From positions 1 through 23,336 of the forward strand of contig JBFXDW010000017.1 of assembly GCA_050180745.1 (NCBI GenBank): DNA of 23,336 nucleotides, in the 5' to 3' direction. Of the stretch, positions 15,455-22,233 are shown piece after piece (within the stretch, counting starts at the first letter, position 1; every line of letters starts with the position of its first letter). Source of the stretch: JBFXDW01 sp050180745 (lineage in GTDB: Bacteria > Pseudomonadota > Alphaproteobacteria > UBA9219). The notes beneath the pieces are model-generated. The model saw only the letters and a list, made by a program, of their open reading frames with translations. It ran no database searches and was not told the origin of the DNA. The translations under genes were made by a program, and so were the position numbers.

Positions 15455-16102
15455 TCACTTAATGTTTGGATCCTTTGCGGCTGCCCACATAGCGTCAAAT
15501 TGACGACGATAGGCACTCGTAATGGTTCTGTTTTGAATTAAAAGAATAAGAGGGTCTTCTGGTGCTGTGGTTACAATAATCGCCATTTTGTCCCCATATA
15601 TATAAAAGGGAACGTTTGAAAAATTCTCTTTAGCTTGCCAACGATATTGGCAATAGTCCGATGCGCCAAGATCGAGATCGCTTTCTTCAATAAGGCATCT
15701 CATCCTGACTTTTTCGTATGAAGCCATTTCTTTTCGCTGATAATCGACAAACTCCCCAAGCTTGTCCTCAAGATATTCTTCAGCGATGCCACAAATGATG
15801 ATTTCCTCATCTGAATGTTGCGCGACGTATCGAACATCACCAAAAAAGGCTTTAAGCCCCTCAACGCCCGTCAGCGTTCTCACTTGGTGTCCGGCCCACT
15901 GTACCCCGCCATTACCTGTAAACTCGATTCCTGCGCTTTCAAAAACAGCTTGCAGTTTTTCCATACTTGAAGCGCGGGGCTGCGTTTTCTCATTCTCAAT
16001 GAGACTGATCGTGTTGCTTCCCAACCCAGTCTTTTCGGCAAGGTCTGTGTTTTCCCACTTTAATAGCGCACGGGCAGCTCGAACTTGTGCAGCACTAATC
16101 AT
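15455..16102 (-). CDS. XRE regulator with C-terminal sensor-like domain (A)
   Basis: The 215-aa protein has an N-terminal helix-turn-helix (QVRAARALLKW, then GLGSNTISLIE). A C-terminal domain of about 130 residues ends in VPFYIYGDKMAIIV...RRQFDAMW. That C-terminal pattern recalls the phospholipase-D-like fold seen in TrmB-type sensors and is shared with the regulator at 17154, so the two are paralogues. It heads an operon with the EgtD-like gene. Paired operator-like palindromes lie 20-55 bases upstream of the start, pointing to autoregulation. An AGAGGA ribosome-binding site supports the start at 16102. The ligand is unknown. Confidence 0.8.
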   Translation of the reverse strand: MISAAQVRAARALLKWENTDLAEKTGLGSNTISLIENEKTQPRASSMEKLQAVFESAGIEFTGNGGVQWAGHQVRTLTGVEGLKAFFGDVRYVAQHSDEEIIICGIAEEYLEDKLGEFVDYQRKEMASYEKVRMRCLIEESDLDLGASDYCQYRWQAKENFSNVPFYIYGDKMAIIVTTAPEDPLILLIQNRTITSAYRRQFDAMWAAAKDPNIK

Positions 16103-16121
16103 CGCGTTTTTCCTCTTAATC

Positions 16122-16183
16122 TACCTATTTTGGGTAGGTTTGTACCAAAAATGGGTAAGAACACCTCTTTTTTACCCATTTTT
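16122..16183. promoter_or_regulatory. Tandem operators TACC-N7-GGTA before regulator A
   Basis: TACC-N7-GGTA occurs at 16122-16136 and 16143-16157, 21 bases apart (two helical turns). A perfect 12-base inverted repeat links the second site (AAAAATGGGTAA, 16147-16158) to a further half-site (TTACCCATTTTT, 16172-16183), with centres 25 bases apart. This layout suits cooperative binding by a repressor upstream of the gene that starts at 16102. Confidence 0.7.
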
Positions 16184-16228
16184 AACCCCAAAGTCAATGG
16201 AAACGAAAATAATTTCCGATAAAAACTA

Positions 16229-16260
16229 CATTGACTTTCGGTTTATGTCAATGCTATAAG
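16229..16260 (+). promoter_or_regulatory. Strong rightward promoter with overlapping GTCAATG palindrome
   Basis: TTGACT (16231-16236) and TATAAG (16255-16260) are 18 bases apart (or CTATAA at 17). CATTGAC (16229-16235) and GTCAATG (16247-16253) form an inverted repeat over the -35 box and spacer, and another GTCAATG lies at 16193-16199. It should drive the genes at 16357, 16736 and 17154 and be repressible through the palindrome. Confidence 0.7.
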
Positions 16261-16356
16261 TAAACGCAACGGAGTTACGATTAAAAAGAAAATATATTGC
16301 GTTTATCTAATTTAGGCAGCTTTTTACACCAAGGCATTTTCAAAGGAGACCGTTAA

Positions 16357-16728
16357 ATGTTTGATTTAAATACAGTTTATGGGACCCAAGGCTACCAAGT
16401 TTCCAGCAATAATGCCCATTGCGATCATAGCGCAATCGTTCTGCCTTTTCCATATAACCTCCCCAAGACGACCCAAGAACCCGTTTCAGTGGCACCCAAA
16501 AGTGACATTATTGAACACCGTATGAACGCCCCCCTTTGCTCCAATGAGATGAGGGCCATCATGGATATGGTCAAATACCGCGCCAAACATCTGGGGCAAG
16601 AGCTTTGGGTTACAACAAGCACATTTCTGACAACAATGAAAATTGAAGAACTTGGGGATTTGCGCCGATGCGATTTTGTCCGCGCCGTTGAATATCTCGT
16701 TACCTTCTCCTCTCCTGTAATAGCTTAA
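16357..16728 (+). CDS. Small regulatory-zone protein, paralogue 1
   Basis: The 123-aa protein has a disordered, Pro/Ser-rich first half. Its helical second half contains the pattern EELGDLRRCDFVRAVEYLVTF. That half aligns by eye with the protein encoded next (EEIRKLPRQKYMDVVEYLVDF), so the two are tandem relatives. AGGAG lies 8 bases before the ATG. It is the first gene after the strong promoter and is followed after 7 bases by its paralogue. The family is not recognised. A role as cofactor or antirepressor of the nearby XRE proteins is possible but unproven. Confidence 0.65.
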   Translation: MFDLNTVYGTQGYQVSSNNAHCDHSAIVLPFPYNLPKTTQEPVSVAPKSDIIEHRMNAPLCSNEMRAIMDMVKYRAKHLGQELWVTTSTFLTTMKIEELGDLRRCDFVRAVEYLVTFSSPVIA

Positions 16729-16735
16729 GGGAAAA

Positions 16736-17122
16736 ATGATGACTGATCCCTCAGCCATGAATGACCGACTAAAGAAAATCCGCGACATAATCGACAACGC
16801 CCAGCCAGCAGAAACCTATTTTGCTGAACGCAGCGACGTTGCCAAAGAGGAATCCCCCAATATCTACCAAAAACACCTTGATGCTCTGATCGCAGAACAT
16901 GACGCATTGTTAAACGATGATTATATGAACCAAAAGGAAGCCTCATCGATACGGGCGCTCTTGTCCTATGTTTCCTATAATCATGACATAAGAGAAGACG
17001 TTGCTTGCGCCATCGTTGAAGAACAATTTGGTCTGGAAGAGATAAGAAAGCTTCCCAGACAAAAATATATGGACGTCGTTGAGTATCTGGTCGATTTCGA
17101 TCCCAAAAAGATAATGAATTAA
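16736..17122 (+). CDS. Small regulatory-zone protein, paralogue 2
   Basis: The 128-aa protein is mostly helical and acidic. Its C-terminal part (about residues 70-125) resembles the C-terminal part of the preceding protein and shares VVEYLV/AVEYLV near the end. The N-terminus (MNDRLKKIRDIIDNAQ) looks like an amphipathic helix. Two adjacent ATG codons (16736 and 16739) are both usable. The gene sits 31 bases before an XRE regulator gene in the same direction. The function is unknown; the neighbours suggest a part in the lysogeny-like switch. Confidence 0.65.
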   Translation: MMTDPSAMNDRLKKIRDIIDNAQPAETYFAERSDVAKEESPNIYQKHLDALIAEHDALLNDDYMNQKEASSIRALLSYVSYNHDIREDVACAIVEEQFGLEEIRKLPRQKYMDVVEYLVDFDPKKIMN

Positions 17123-17153
17123 ATAAGAGTAGATCAATTTTCGGGGAAACATA

Positions 17154-17831
17154 ATGCAACTTCAATCGACACAGGTTAAAGCGGCACGTGCGATATTAGG
17201 ATGGTCACAGGAAGACCTCGCCTGCCGTTCGGGAGTTGGCATTACGACTATTCGTCAGTTTGAAAATGGCTATGAACCCCGCAGAAACACAGCAATGAGC
17301 CTTCAAGATACGCTTGAGCAAGCAGGCCTTGAGTTCATGGAAAATGAAGGCGTTCGCCGCCGCGCCGATCTCGTTAGGATTTTGGAAGGCGCGGACAGTT
17401 GCCAGAAACTCTATAATGACTTCCTTCAGTCCGTACATAGTGGTGTTGATGAGATTGTCGCTTGCATCTTTTCCTATCCCATTCTTTCTGAAACATTAGG
17501 GCTTTCAGATAAAGACGGTCGCAACCGGATCGAAAGCCTTCGCAACTACGCCCGTATAAAAAGCATTGTGCCAGATGATGTCTTGCCCGCTGGAAGAGGA
17601 GAAACGCTTGTGGAGGTTAAGTACAGCTATAACGAACTTATGGGAAATGCCCAGTATTATGTTTATGGCGGCAAAACGGCACTTGTGTTCCCACAAGGTG
17701 GGCGAGACTATCGGTTTGTCATCTTCGACATTCCCAGCGGGGCGCAGCAATTCCGTGAACATTTTCAGGATCTCTGGAGCGGCAAAACGCTAAGAGACTT
17801 TATGCTAAGGCTGCAACCAACGTACCTATAA
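17154..17831 (+). CDS. XRE regulator with C-terminal sensor-like domain (B)
   Basis: The 225-aa protein is a paralogue of the regulator at 15455-16102. It has the N-terminal helix-turn-helix QVKAARAILGWSQEDLA and a matching C-terminal end (AQYYVYGGKTALVF...FREHFQDLW). It is the last gene of the rightward transcript from the 16231 promoter and is followed by a strong terminator. Facing paralogue A across a region with two sets of palindromes, it recalls the CI/Cro arrangement. Which palindrome each one binds cannot be told from sequence alone. A GGGGAA ribosome-binding site precedes the ATG. Confidence 0.8.
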   Translation: MQLQSTQVKAARAILGWSQEDLACRSGVGITTIRQFENGYEPRRNTAMSLQDTLEQAGLEFMENEGVRRRADLVRILEGADSCQKLYNDFLQSVHSGVDEIVACIFSYPILSETLGLSDKDGRNRIESLRNYARIKSIVPDDVLPAGRGETLVEVKYSYNELMGNAQYYVYGGKTALVFPQGGRDYRFVIFDIPSGAQQFREHFQDLWSGKTLRDFMLRLQPTYL

Positions 17832-17913
17832 AGGCACAACGCCGAGAGAAGAGCTAATTGAAATGCGCGATTACATAAACAGCCAGCTATAATTTTTTCC
17901 ATCTCTCTCTACA

Positions 17914-17939
17914 AAGCGGCCTTCGGGCCGCTTTTTTTT
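17914..17939 (+). terminator. Intrinsic terminator after regulator B
   Basis: AAGCGGCC (17914-17921), the stable TTCG loop, GGCCGCTT (17926-17933) and a continuing T run to 17939 make a textbook rho-independent terminator 80 bases after the stop of the gene at 17154. Confidence 0.93.
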
Positions 17940-17965
17940 ATGTCTTATCTCCAGCTTCCTTGGAC

Positions 17966-18063
17966 AAAACCTACAGTGCGACCGTTGATTTTCGACGGTT
18001 TTCTTTTTTGCCCGCCAAACTGTCGAAAACCTACAGAGACACCGTTTAAAACCAACGGAAAAA
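17966..18063. repeat. Two 60-base-spaced repeats, each with a small hairpin
   Basis: AAAACCTACAG-N4-ACCGTT occurs at 17966-17986 and again at 18026-18046. Each copy continues into an inverted repeat (ACCGTTG with CGACGGT in copy 1; CCGTT with AACGG in copy 2). Copy 1 is followed by a T-rich run and could also act as a second terminator. The block lies between a terminator and the start of the XRE gene at 18129, so it is a likely control region for that gene. Confidence 0.55.
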
Positions 18064-18128
18064 CTCGTTCAAGTCCAAGAAAAAATAACGTTTATGGAAT
18101 CATAGAGATTGAAAAACGAGGCATAAAA

Positions 18129-18503
18129 ATGATGTCCATAGATAAACAGACTTTTTTCAACCAGTTGCCAGTTCCTTTGAACATTTGCTCCATAGCTCCG
18201 GCGCAAATACGTGCAGCAAGAGGCATGCTTGGATGGACGCGCCGCGAACTTGCCAAGAGAACAAACCTCTCACCGGAAACAATCAAGAACACAGAGCATG
18301 GGACATACACGCCCAAGGAAGAAACAATAAAAGCCTTTATCGACGTGTTCGCACAAAGCGGCCTGCAATTCGTGTCTCATGAGACAAACGTCATTACGCA
18401 TACAGAAGGCGGCGTTGTTACCAAAACAATCAAGCTTTCATATTCAGGCATAGTGTGCGTAACCGCCTCACCGAATGATGTTCAGGGAGGCACAAAACAA
18501 TGA
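18129..18503 (+). CDS. Small XRE-family regulator (C)
   Basis: The 124-aa protein has a helix-turn-helix starting QIRAARGMLGWTRRELAKR and ending GLQFVSHE, the same subfamily as regulators A and B but without their large C-terminal domain. The start at 18129 is chosen because GAGG lies seven bases upstream. The open frame extends 63 codons further 5' through the repeat block and is not protein-like. The stop overlaps the start of a 58-aa gene. It is the nearest regulator upstream of the HisG-like operon and may control it. Confidence 0.75.
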   Translation: MMSIDKQTFFNQLPVPLNICSIAPAQIRAARGMLGWTRRELAKRTNLSPETIKNTEHGTYTPKEETIKAFIDVFAQSGLQFVSHETNVITHTEGGVVTKTIKLSYSGIVCVTASPNDVQGGTKQ

Positions 18504-18676
18504 GAAATGCGCTGAACGTCCAACAGGAACGAAAGTCATTCAACGGATGCCGCCTGTCCCTTCAACTTAATGGTCTGAATGTTCTGACAATTGATGAAGC
18601 TGACTTCATCAAGGCCGTCCTCTCTTTTGTCGCACAAAAGGAACAACAAACGGGTGAGAGGCCATGCAACAGCTAG
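18500..18676 (+). CDS. 58-aa protein coupled to regulator C
   Basis: The ATG overlaps the stop of the regulator gene (ATGA), and GGGAGG lies nine bases upstream, so expression is likely. The product has a short two-strand-like segment (CRLSLQLNGLNVLTID) followed by a helix (EADFIKAVLSFVAQKEQQ). The family is not recognised. It may be a small partner of regulator C. Confidence 0.55.
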   Translation: MRNALNVQQERKSFNGCRLSLQLNGLNVLTIDEADFIKAVLSFVAQKEQQTGERPCNS

Positions 18677-18716
18677 GAGTTGATAGCTATGTGAAGGCAA
18701 CACGCGCTGTTTCGTG
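18663..18716 (+). CDS. Possible 17-codon upstream peptide
   Basis: An ATG preceded by GAGAGG starts a 17-codon frame (MQQLGVDSYVKATRAVS) that overlaps the end of the 58-aa gene and stops 121 bases before the HisG-like gene. It could be a leader peptide or chance. No attenuator hairpin is obvious in 18717-18837. Confidence 0.2.
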
Positions 18717-18837
18717 AGGAAGTCAGGCTAGAGCACGAAGAGACAACACAATACGGAACAGAGAAATATAACTACAGGTCACGACTTTGAGCAATAGACC
18801 GGAAAAATATTATTGAGCAAACGATAAGGAGTAAAAA

Positions 18838-19428
18838 ATGTATAAAATCGGCTTTCCTAAAGGGAATATTAAAAGCAAATCTCTTTCGGCCATATCAAAA
18901 ATAGTAGGTCGTGAGGTTGATCGCGAACAGCTAAACTTTTCCAACGGGAAAGGTTGTGAGGCCTATTTGTTGAAACACAGGGACATTCCCTTGCTTCTTC
19001 AGCAAGGCCGTCTTGACTACGCTGTGGCCTCTACGGAATGGCTGAAAGAGCGCGGCGCAACATTTCCTGTACTTCGCGAATTGGGCTGGAGCCAATACAA
19101 GATTTGCCTAATCGGGAGTCCTGAAAAGCTACTAGATCAAGAAAAAGGGCCGGAAACATGCGTGACGGAATACCCAAGCATTGCCAGAGAATACCTGAAG
19201 GAAAAGGGTTGGACGCAAACGTTGCTTTACGTGGTTTCGGGGTCAAGCGAAGGGTTCGTTCCTTCGATCTATGACTGCTGTATTGATTGCGTTGAAACGG
19301 GATCGACTCTTAAACGGCAAGGCCTTGTTGTTCTCGACACGATCCTGACGACAAATACAGTTTTGGTTGGACGTGACGAGAACATGCAGCCGGATGAGTT
19401 CTTACTTTCAGCGATTGGAGCAGCATAA
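18838..19428 (+). CDS. ATP phosphoribosyltransferase-like protein (HisG family, short form)
   Basis: The 196-aa protein has the HisG plan: an N-terminal FPKGNIKSKSL in place of ALPKGRL, DYAVASTEWL at 60-69 in place of the DxGITGxD strand, and EYPSIAREYLKEKG at 111-124. The PRPP-binding loop is DCVETGSTL (150-158). HisG joins ATP and PRPP to give phosphoribosyl-ATP. It is about the length of the short form, which in histidine synthesis needs the partner HisZ, and no hisZ or other his gene is adjacent. HisG homologues also start pentostatin/coformycin synthesis (PenA, CofA), and the next gene here is an SDR as in those clusters. AAGGAG lies six bases before the ATG. The family call is strong. 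The exact substrate is inferred. Confidence 0.85.
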   Translation: MYKIGFPKGNIKSKSLSAISKIVGREVDREQLNFSNGKGCEAYLLKHRDIPLLLQQGRLDYAVASTEWLKERGATFPVLRELGWSQYKICLIGSPEKLLDQEKGPETCVTEYPSIAREYLKEKGWTQTLLYVVSGSSEGFVPSIYDCCIDCVETGSTLKRQGLVVLDTILTTNTVLVGRDENMQPDEFLLSAIGAA

Positions 19429-19429
19429 A

Positions 19430-20116
19430 ATGAAAACGGTTTTATTGACAGGAGCTAACACAGGCATAGGCGCGGCTATTTATCAACGGCTGAAAGAAAA
19501 GGATTCCTGTCGTTTTGTTGTCTTGGGGCGAAACAAACCCGATGGGATGCCCTTTGTCGAGACAGAACACGAATGGTTCGTTCCTACCGACTTGTCTAAC
19601 GTTGAGGAAACAGAAAAAAATCTGCGGGCAGTTCAAGAACACCCTACCTTCGGTGATGTTGACATCATCATCAACAACGCAGGACGGGGATACTTTGCAA
19701 AGATCGAAGATATTGAACCTGAAGCATGGAGCAAGGTTATCAATATCAACCTGACGGCACCCTATGAAACGATCAGAACCTTTCTGCCCAACATGAAGCG
19801 AAAGAACTATGGAAGAATCATCAACATTTCATCTGATGCCGATCACATAGGGTTCGCAGACGCAGGCGTTTATTGTGCCAGCAAATTCGGCGTGTTGGGC
19901 CTTTCGGAAGCCATAAGGCCGGAATTGGTTGGTAAAAACATCACGGTGACGGTAATCTCTCCTGGTCGCGTTGACACTTGTTTTAACAACAAAAAACCAG
20001 GGGACAGGCCGTTGTCCCTGAAACCGGAGGACATCGCCTTGCAAGTTGAGCATGTCCTTGCCTTGAGAGACAACTGCACCATTGAGACAATTAGACTGAA
20101 ATCAACATTGGAGTAA
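19430..20116 (+). CDS. Short-chain dehydrogenase/reductase (SDR)
   Basis: The 228-aa classical SDR has the nucleotide-binding TGANTGIG (7-14), NNAG (82-85), a serine near 134-135, and the catalytic Y148-x3-K152 in YCASK, then a SPGRVDT segment. It should use NAD(P)H. The start at 19430 is one base after the HisG-like stop; a longer frame inside the upstream gene is rejected because TGANTGIG must lie near the N-terminus. In pentostatin and coformycin clusters an SDR (PenB/CofB) reduces the keto group of the ring-expanded nucleotide in a late step. The same role here is an inference from gene order. Confidence 0.9.
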   Translation: MKTVLLTGANTGIGAAIYQRLKEKDSCRFVVLGRNKPDGMPFVETEHEWFVPTDLSNVEETEKNLRAVQEHPTFGDVDIIINNAGRGYFAKIEDIEPEAWSKVININLTAPYETIRTFLPNMKRKNYGRIINISSDADHIGFADAGVYCASKFGVLGLSEAIRPELVGKNITVTVISPGRVDTCFNNKKPGDRPLSLKPEDIALQVEHVLALRDNCTIETIRLKSTLE

Positions 20117-20120
20117 GAAA

Positions 20121-21293
20121 ATGACACAAGACGGTTATGAAAAAGTTGGCGCATCTGCGACAAAAGAAGACGTAAAGGACGCGATTAAGAGCCAGTCCAC
20201 AGGGCTTTATCCTGGGGCGTTCTGCAAGGTAGTCGAAGACGTAGCGGGCGATCCTGCTTATTGCTCCGTAATCCATGCGGACGGGGCTGGAACAAAATCG
20301 ACCATCGCCTATATCGACTATAAGGAACATGGCGACGCCTCCGTGTTTAAGGGCATCGCGCAAGATTCGGCGATCATGAACCTAGACGATATGGCCTGCG
20401 TAGGGGCGACGAACGATTTTGTGTTTTCAAACACCATCGGACGCAACGCCCACCGCGTGAATAAAGAGATTTTGACCAACATCATCGACGGCTATCAAGA
20501 AGTTGTAGATAACCTCAAGGAACACGGCTGTAGGATCGTGATGGCTGGAGGAGAAACTGCTGACGTGGGCGATTTAGTGGAAACCGTTATTGTTGACTCA
20601 ACGGTTTTCGTGCGCCTTCCTCGCAAAGACGTAATCGACGCCTCAAACATCAAGCCAGGAAACGTGATCGTCGGTTTGGCTTCGTTTGGGAAAGCCGTTT
20701 ACGAAAAAGCCTATAACTCTGGCATCGGGTCAAACGGTTTTTCACGGGCGAGGCATCTGCTTTTGAAGCATGAATATGCAGAGAAATATCCAGAAACATT
20801 TTCGGCAACCATCCCCGATGATTTGGTTTTTCAGGGGCCGTATGCGCTGGATGATCGTCTCCCGAACGCAAAAGGAATGACTGTTGGCGAGGCTCTTTTG
20901 TCTCCGACGCGGACGTACTTGCCTGTCATGAATGAACTGCTTGGAAAGCACAGAAAGGATATTTCCGGCGTTATTCATTGCTCCGGCGGCGGCCTAACAA
21001 AGTCTTTGCACTTTGGTCGAGGCCTCCACTACGTCAAGAACGACCTTTTTGAAGCGCCTCCCATTTTTCAAGCCATCCTTGATACGGGAAACATTTCTTT
21101 GCAGGAAGCCTGTAAAGTTTTCAACATGGGCATTCGCTACGAGATTTATACGACGCCAAAAACTGCACAGGCGGTTATCGAAATTGCGAAAAACTTTGGA
21201 ATTGATGCAAAAGTGATTGGCGAAGTTCTTCCCAAGAGAACCGAACGCAACTCATTGACCATCAAAACCAGAGGGGCGGAACTAACATATTAG
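20121..21293 (+). CDS. PurM-like phosphoribosylformylglycinamidine cyclo-ligase
   Basis: The 390-aa protein is in the PurM/AIR-synthase superfamily, which uses ATP to activate an amide oxygen and close the imidazole ring of AIR. It shows HADGAGTKS (52-60), NLDD (87-90), GGETADVGDL (143-152) and CSGGGLTKSLHFG in the second half. Its length and wording (for example FCKVVEDV, VFNMGIRYE) match the roughly 390-aa PurM type typical of Bacteroidetes, not the 345-aa proteobacterial type, which suggests transfer. No other de novo purine gene is beside it. It takes the position held by penC (a SAICAR synthetase homologue) in pentostatin clusters. GGAG precedes the ATG and the gap to the SDR is four bases. 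It could be a true PurM or one recruited to a related ring closure. Confidence 0.88.
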   Translation: MTQDGYEKVGASATKEDVKDAIKSQSTGLYPGAFCKVVEDVAGDPAYCSVIHADGAGTKSTIAYIDYKEHGDASVFKGIAQDSAIMNLDDMACVGATNDFVFSNTIGRNAHRVNKEILTNIIDGYQEVVDNLKEHGCRIVMAGGETADVGDLVETVIVDSTVFVRLPRKDVIDASNIKPGNVIVGLASFGKAVYEKAYNSGIGSNGFSRARHLLLKHEYAEKYPETFSATIPDDLVFQGPYALDDRLPNAKGMTVGEALLSPTRTYLPVMNELLGKHRKDISGVIHCSGGGLTKSLHFGRGLHYVKNDLFEAPPIFQAILDTGNISLQEACKVFNMGIRYEIYTTPKTAQAVIEIAKNFGIDAKVIGEVLPKRTERNSLTIKTRGAELTY

Positions 21294-21305
21294 GAAAGGT
21301 ATTTT

Positions 21306-21893
21306 ATGAACGATAGTGCGGTGCAAGATTTTATTATCAGCTTGGACGATTTTGACCCTGGCGAAAGATTAGACAAACTCAATTTATTGGCTGGCGCAAA
21401 CGAGGCCAAGCGGCTTCAGCGCGATGAGTGGCTTTTCCTGATTGCTCTCTACGTCATAGACGAGACAATTCGGGAAAAGCTACCCAGCCGCTACTTCTTT
21501 TATATTTTTGGAGACGCGACTGTTTTCAGACTCCTTGCAATGAGCGGCTTCCCGCATATTGAAGGAAGGCACGGCCACAAACTTGCCGTTCTTTTGGGTG
21601 CGGCGCATCTCCTCTATAGGTTCAATGCAGCTAAAAAGTTCACTTTGCCTGATGAGAAGACAAAACAACTGCGGCTTAACAGTTGGGCGCGGGCCTACAT
21701 TCAAGAGCGAGGCATCCTTGAAGCTATGTCCGCAGAGGTTGAGAAAATCCGTTCTGTTTTCTGGGCCTGTTTTGAGGAAAACGAAGAAAGCTATAAGCGG
21801 CTTTGCCAGCACTTGCTTTCCGATATTACACGAGAGACGGCGCAGGAGATTTTAGACTTGAACGAAAAATTACAGATTAAATTATTATCGTGA
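21306..21893 (+). CDS. Unrecognised 195-aa helical protein of the operon
   Basis: The protein looks all-helical and soluble, with no signal peptide and no convincing membrane segment. Conserved-looking features are HIEGRHGHKLAVLLGAAHLL (about residues 79-98), a cluster of histidines with a following hydrophobic helix, and a charged C-terminal helix (DLNEKLQIKLLS). The gene starts 12 bases after the PurM-like stop with an AGGAAAGG signal and ends seven bases before the MazG-like gene, so it belongs to the operon. I do not recognise the family. Being set between pathway enzymes makes a catalytic or scaffold role plausible, but nothing proves it. Confidence 0.75.
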   Translation: MNDSAVQDFIISLDDFDPGERLDKLNLLAGANEAKRLQRDEWLFLIALYVIDETIREKLPSRYFFYIFGDATVFRLLAMSGFPHIEGRHGHKLAVLLGAAHLLYRFNAAKKFTLPDEKTKQLRLNSWARAYIQERGILEAMSAEVEKIRSVFWACFEENEESYKRLCQHLLSDITRETAQEILDLNEKLQIKLLS

Positions 21894-21900
21894 GGACAAA

Positions 21901-22227
21901 ATGAGTACACCTATTCAAGAAAAGAACATTGGAGAAATCCAGCAAACCGCTCTGAAGCTTTATGGACGGTATGAACTTGATAAGTCTCTCCTCTGGTTTG
22001 TCGAGGAAGTGGGGGAGATTGTCTCCGGCGTAAGGAAAAAGAAAAGCAAAGAGCATATCGAGGGCGAGATTGGCGACGCTCTTGCGTGGATTTTTTCTCT
22101 GTCGAACATCCTGGACATTAAGGTGGAAGCGGCCTTAAGGGGAACGATGAAAAAAGAAATCGACCGTCAGCTTAAAGCCTATGGTAAGCTCAAATACACC
22201 GAGGAAAAACCCGAACAACTTTTGTGA
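21901..22227 (+). CDS. MazG-like nucleotide pyrophosphohydrolase
   Basis: The 108-aa protein is a single-domain all-alpha NTP pyrophosphohydrolase. The metal-binding pattern is present as EEVGE (35-39) and EIGD (56-59), followed by ALAWIFSLSNI. Enzymes of this fold remove pyrophosphate from nucleoside triphosphates. HisE, which turns phosphoribosyl-ATP into phosphoribosyl-AMP right after HisG, is in the same superfamily. In this operon it could take the HisE step or clean up an unwanted triphosphate. Its stop is directly followed by the HAD gene, so the two are coupled. The family call is secure and the substrate open. Confidence 0.88.
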   Translation: MSTPIQEKNIGEIQQTALKLYGRYELDKSLLWFVEEVGEIVSGVRKKKSKEHIEGEIGDALAWIFSLSNILDIKVEAALRGTMKKEIDRQLKAYGKLKYTEEKPEQLL

Positions 22228-22233
22228 GTGCCC

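Noticed and set aside
16725..17165. Minus-strand open frame of 146 codons
   Set aside because: It is antisense to the small gene at 16736, which has a promoter, a ribosome-binding site and a paralogue next to it.
17940..18128. N-terminal 63-codon extension of regulator C
   Set aside because: It covers a repeat block directly after a terminator, has no ribosome-binding site, and the internal ATG at 18129 has a good one.
18780..18830. Promoter for the HisG-like operon (TTGAGC with TATTAT)
   Set aside because: The spacer is only 15 bases and the -35 box is weak, so it is not called; the operon may also be read from upstream.
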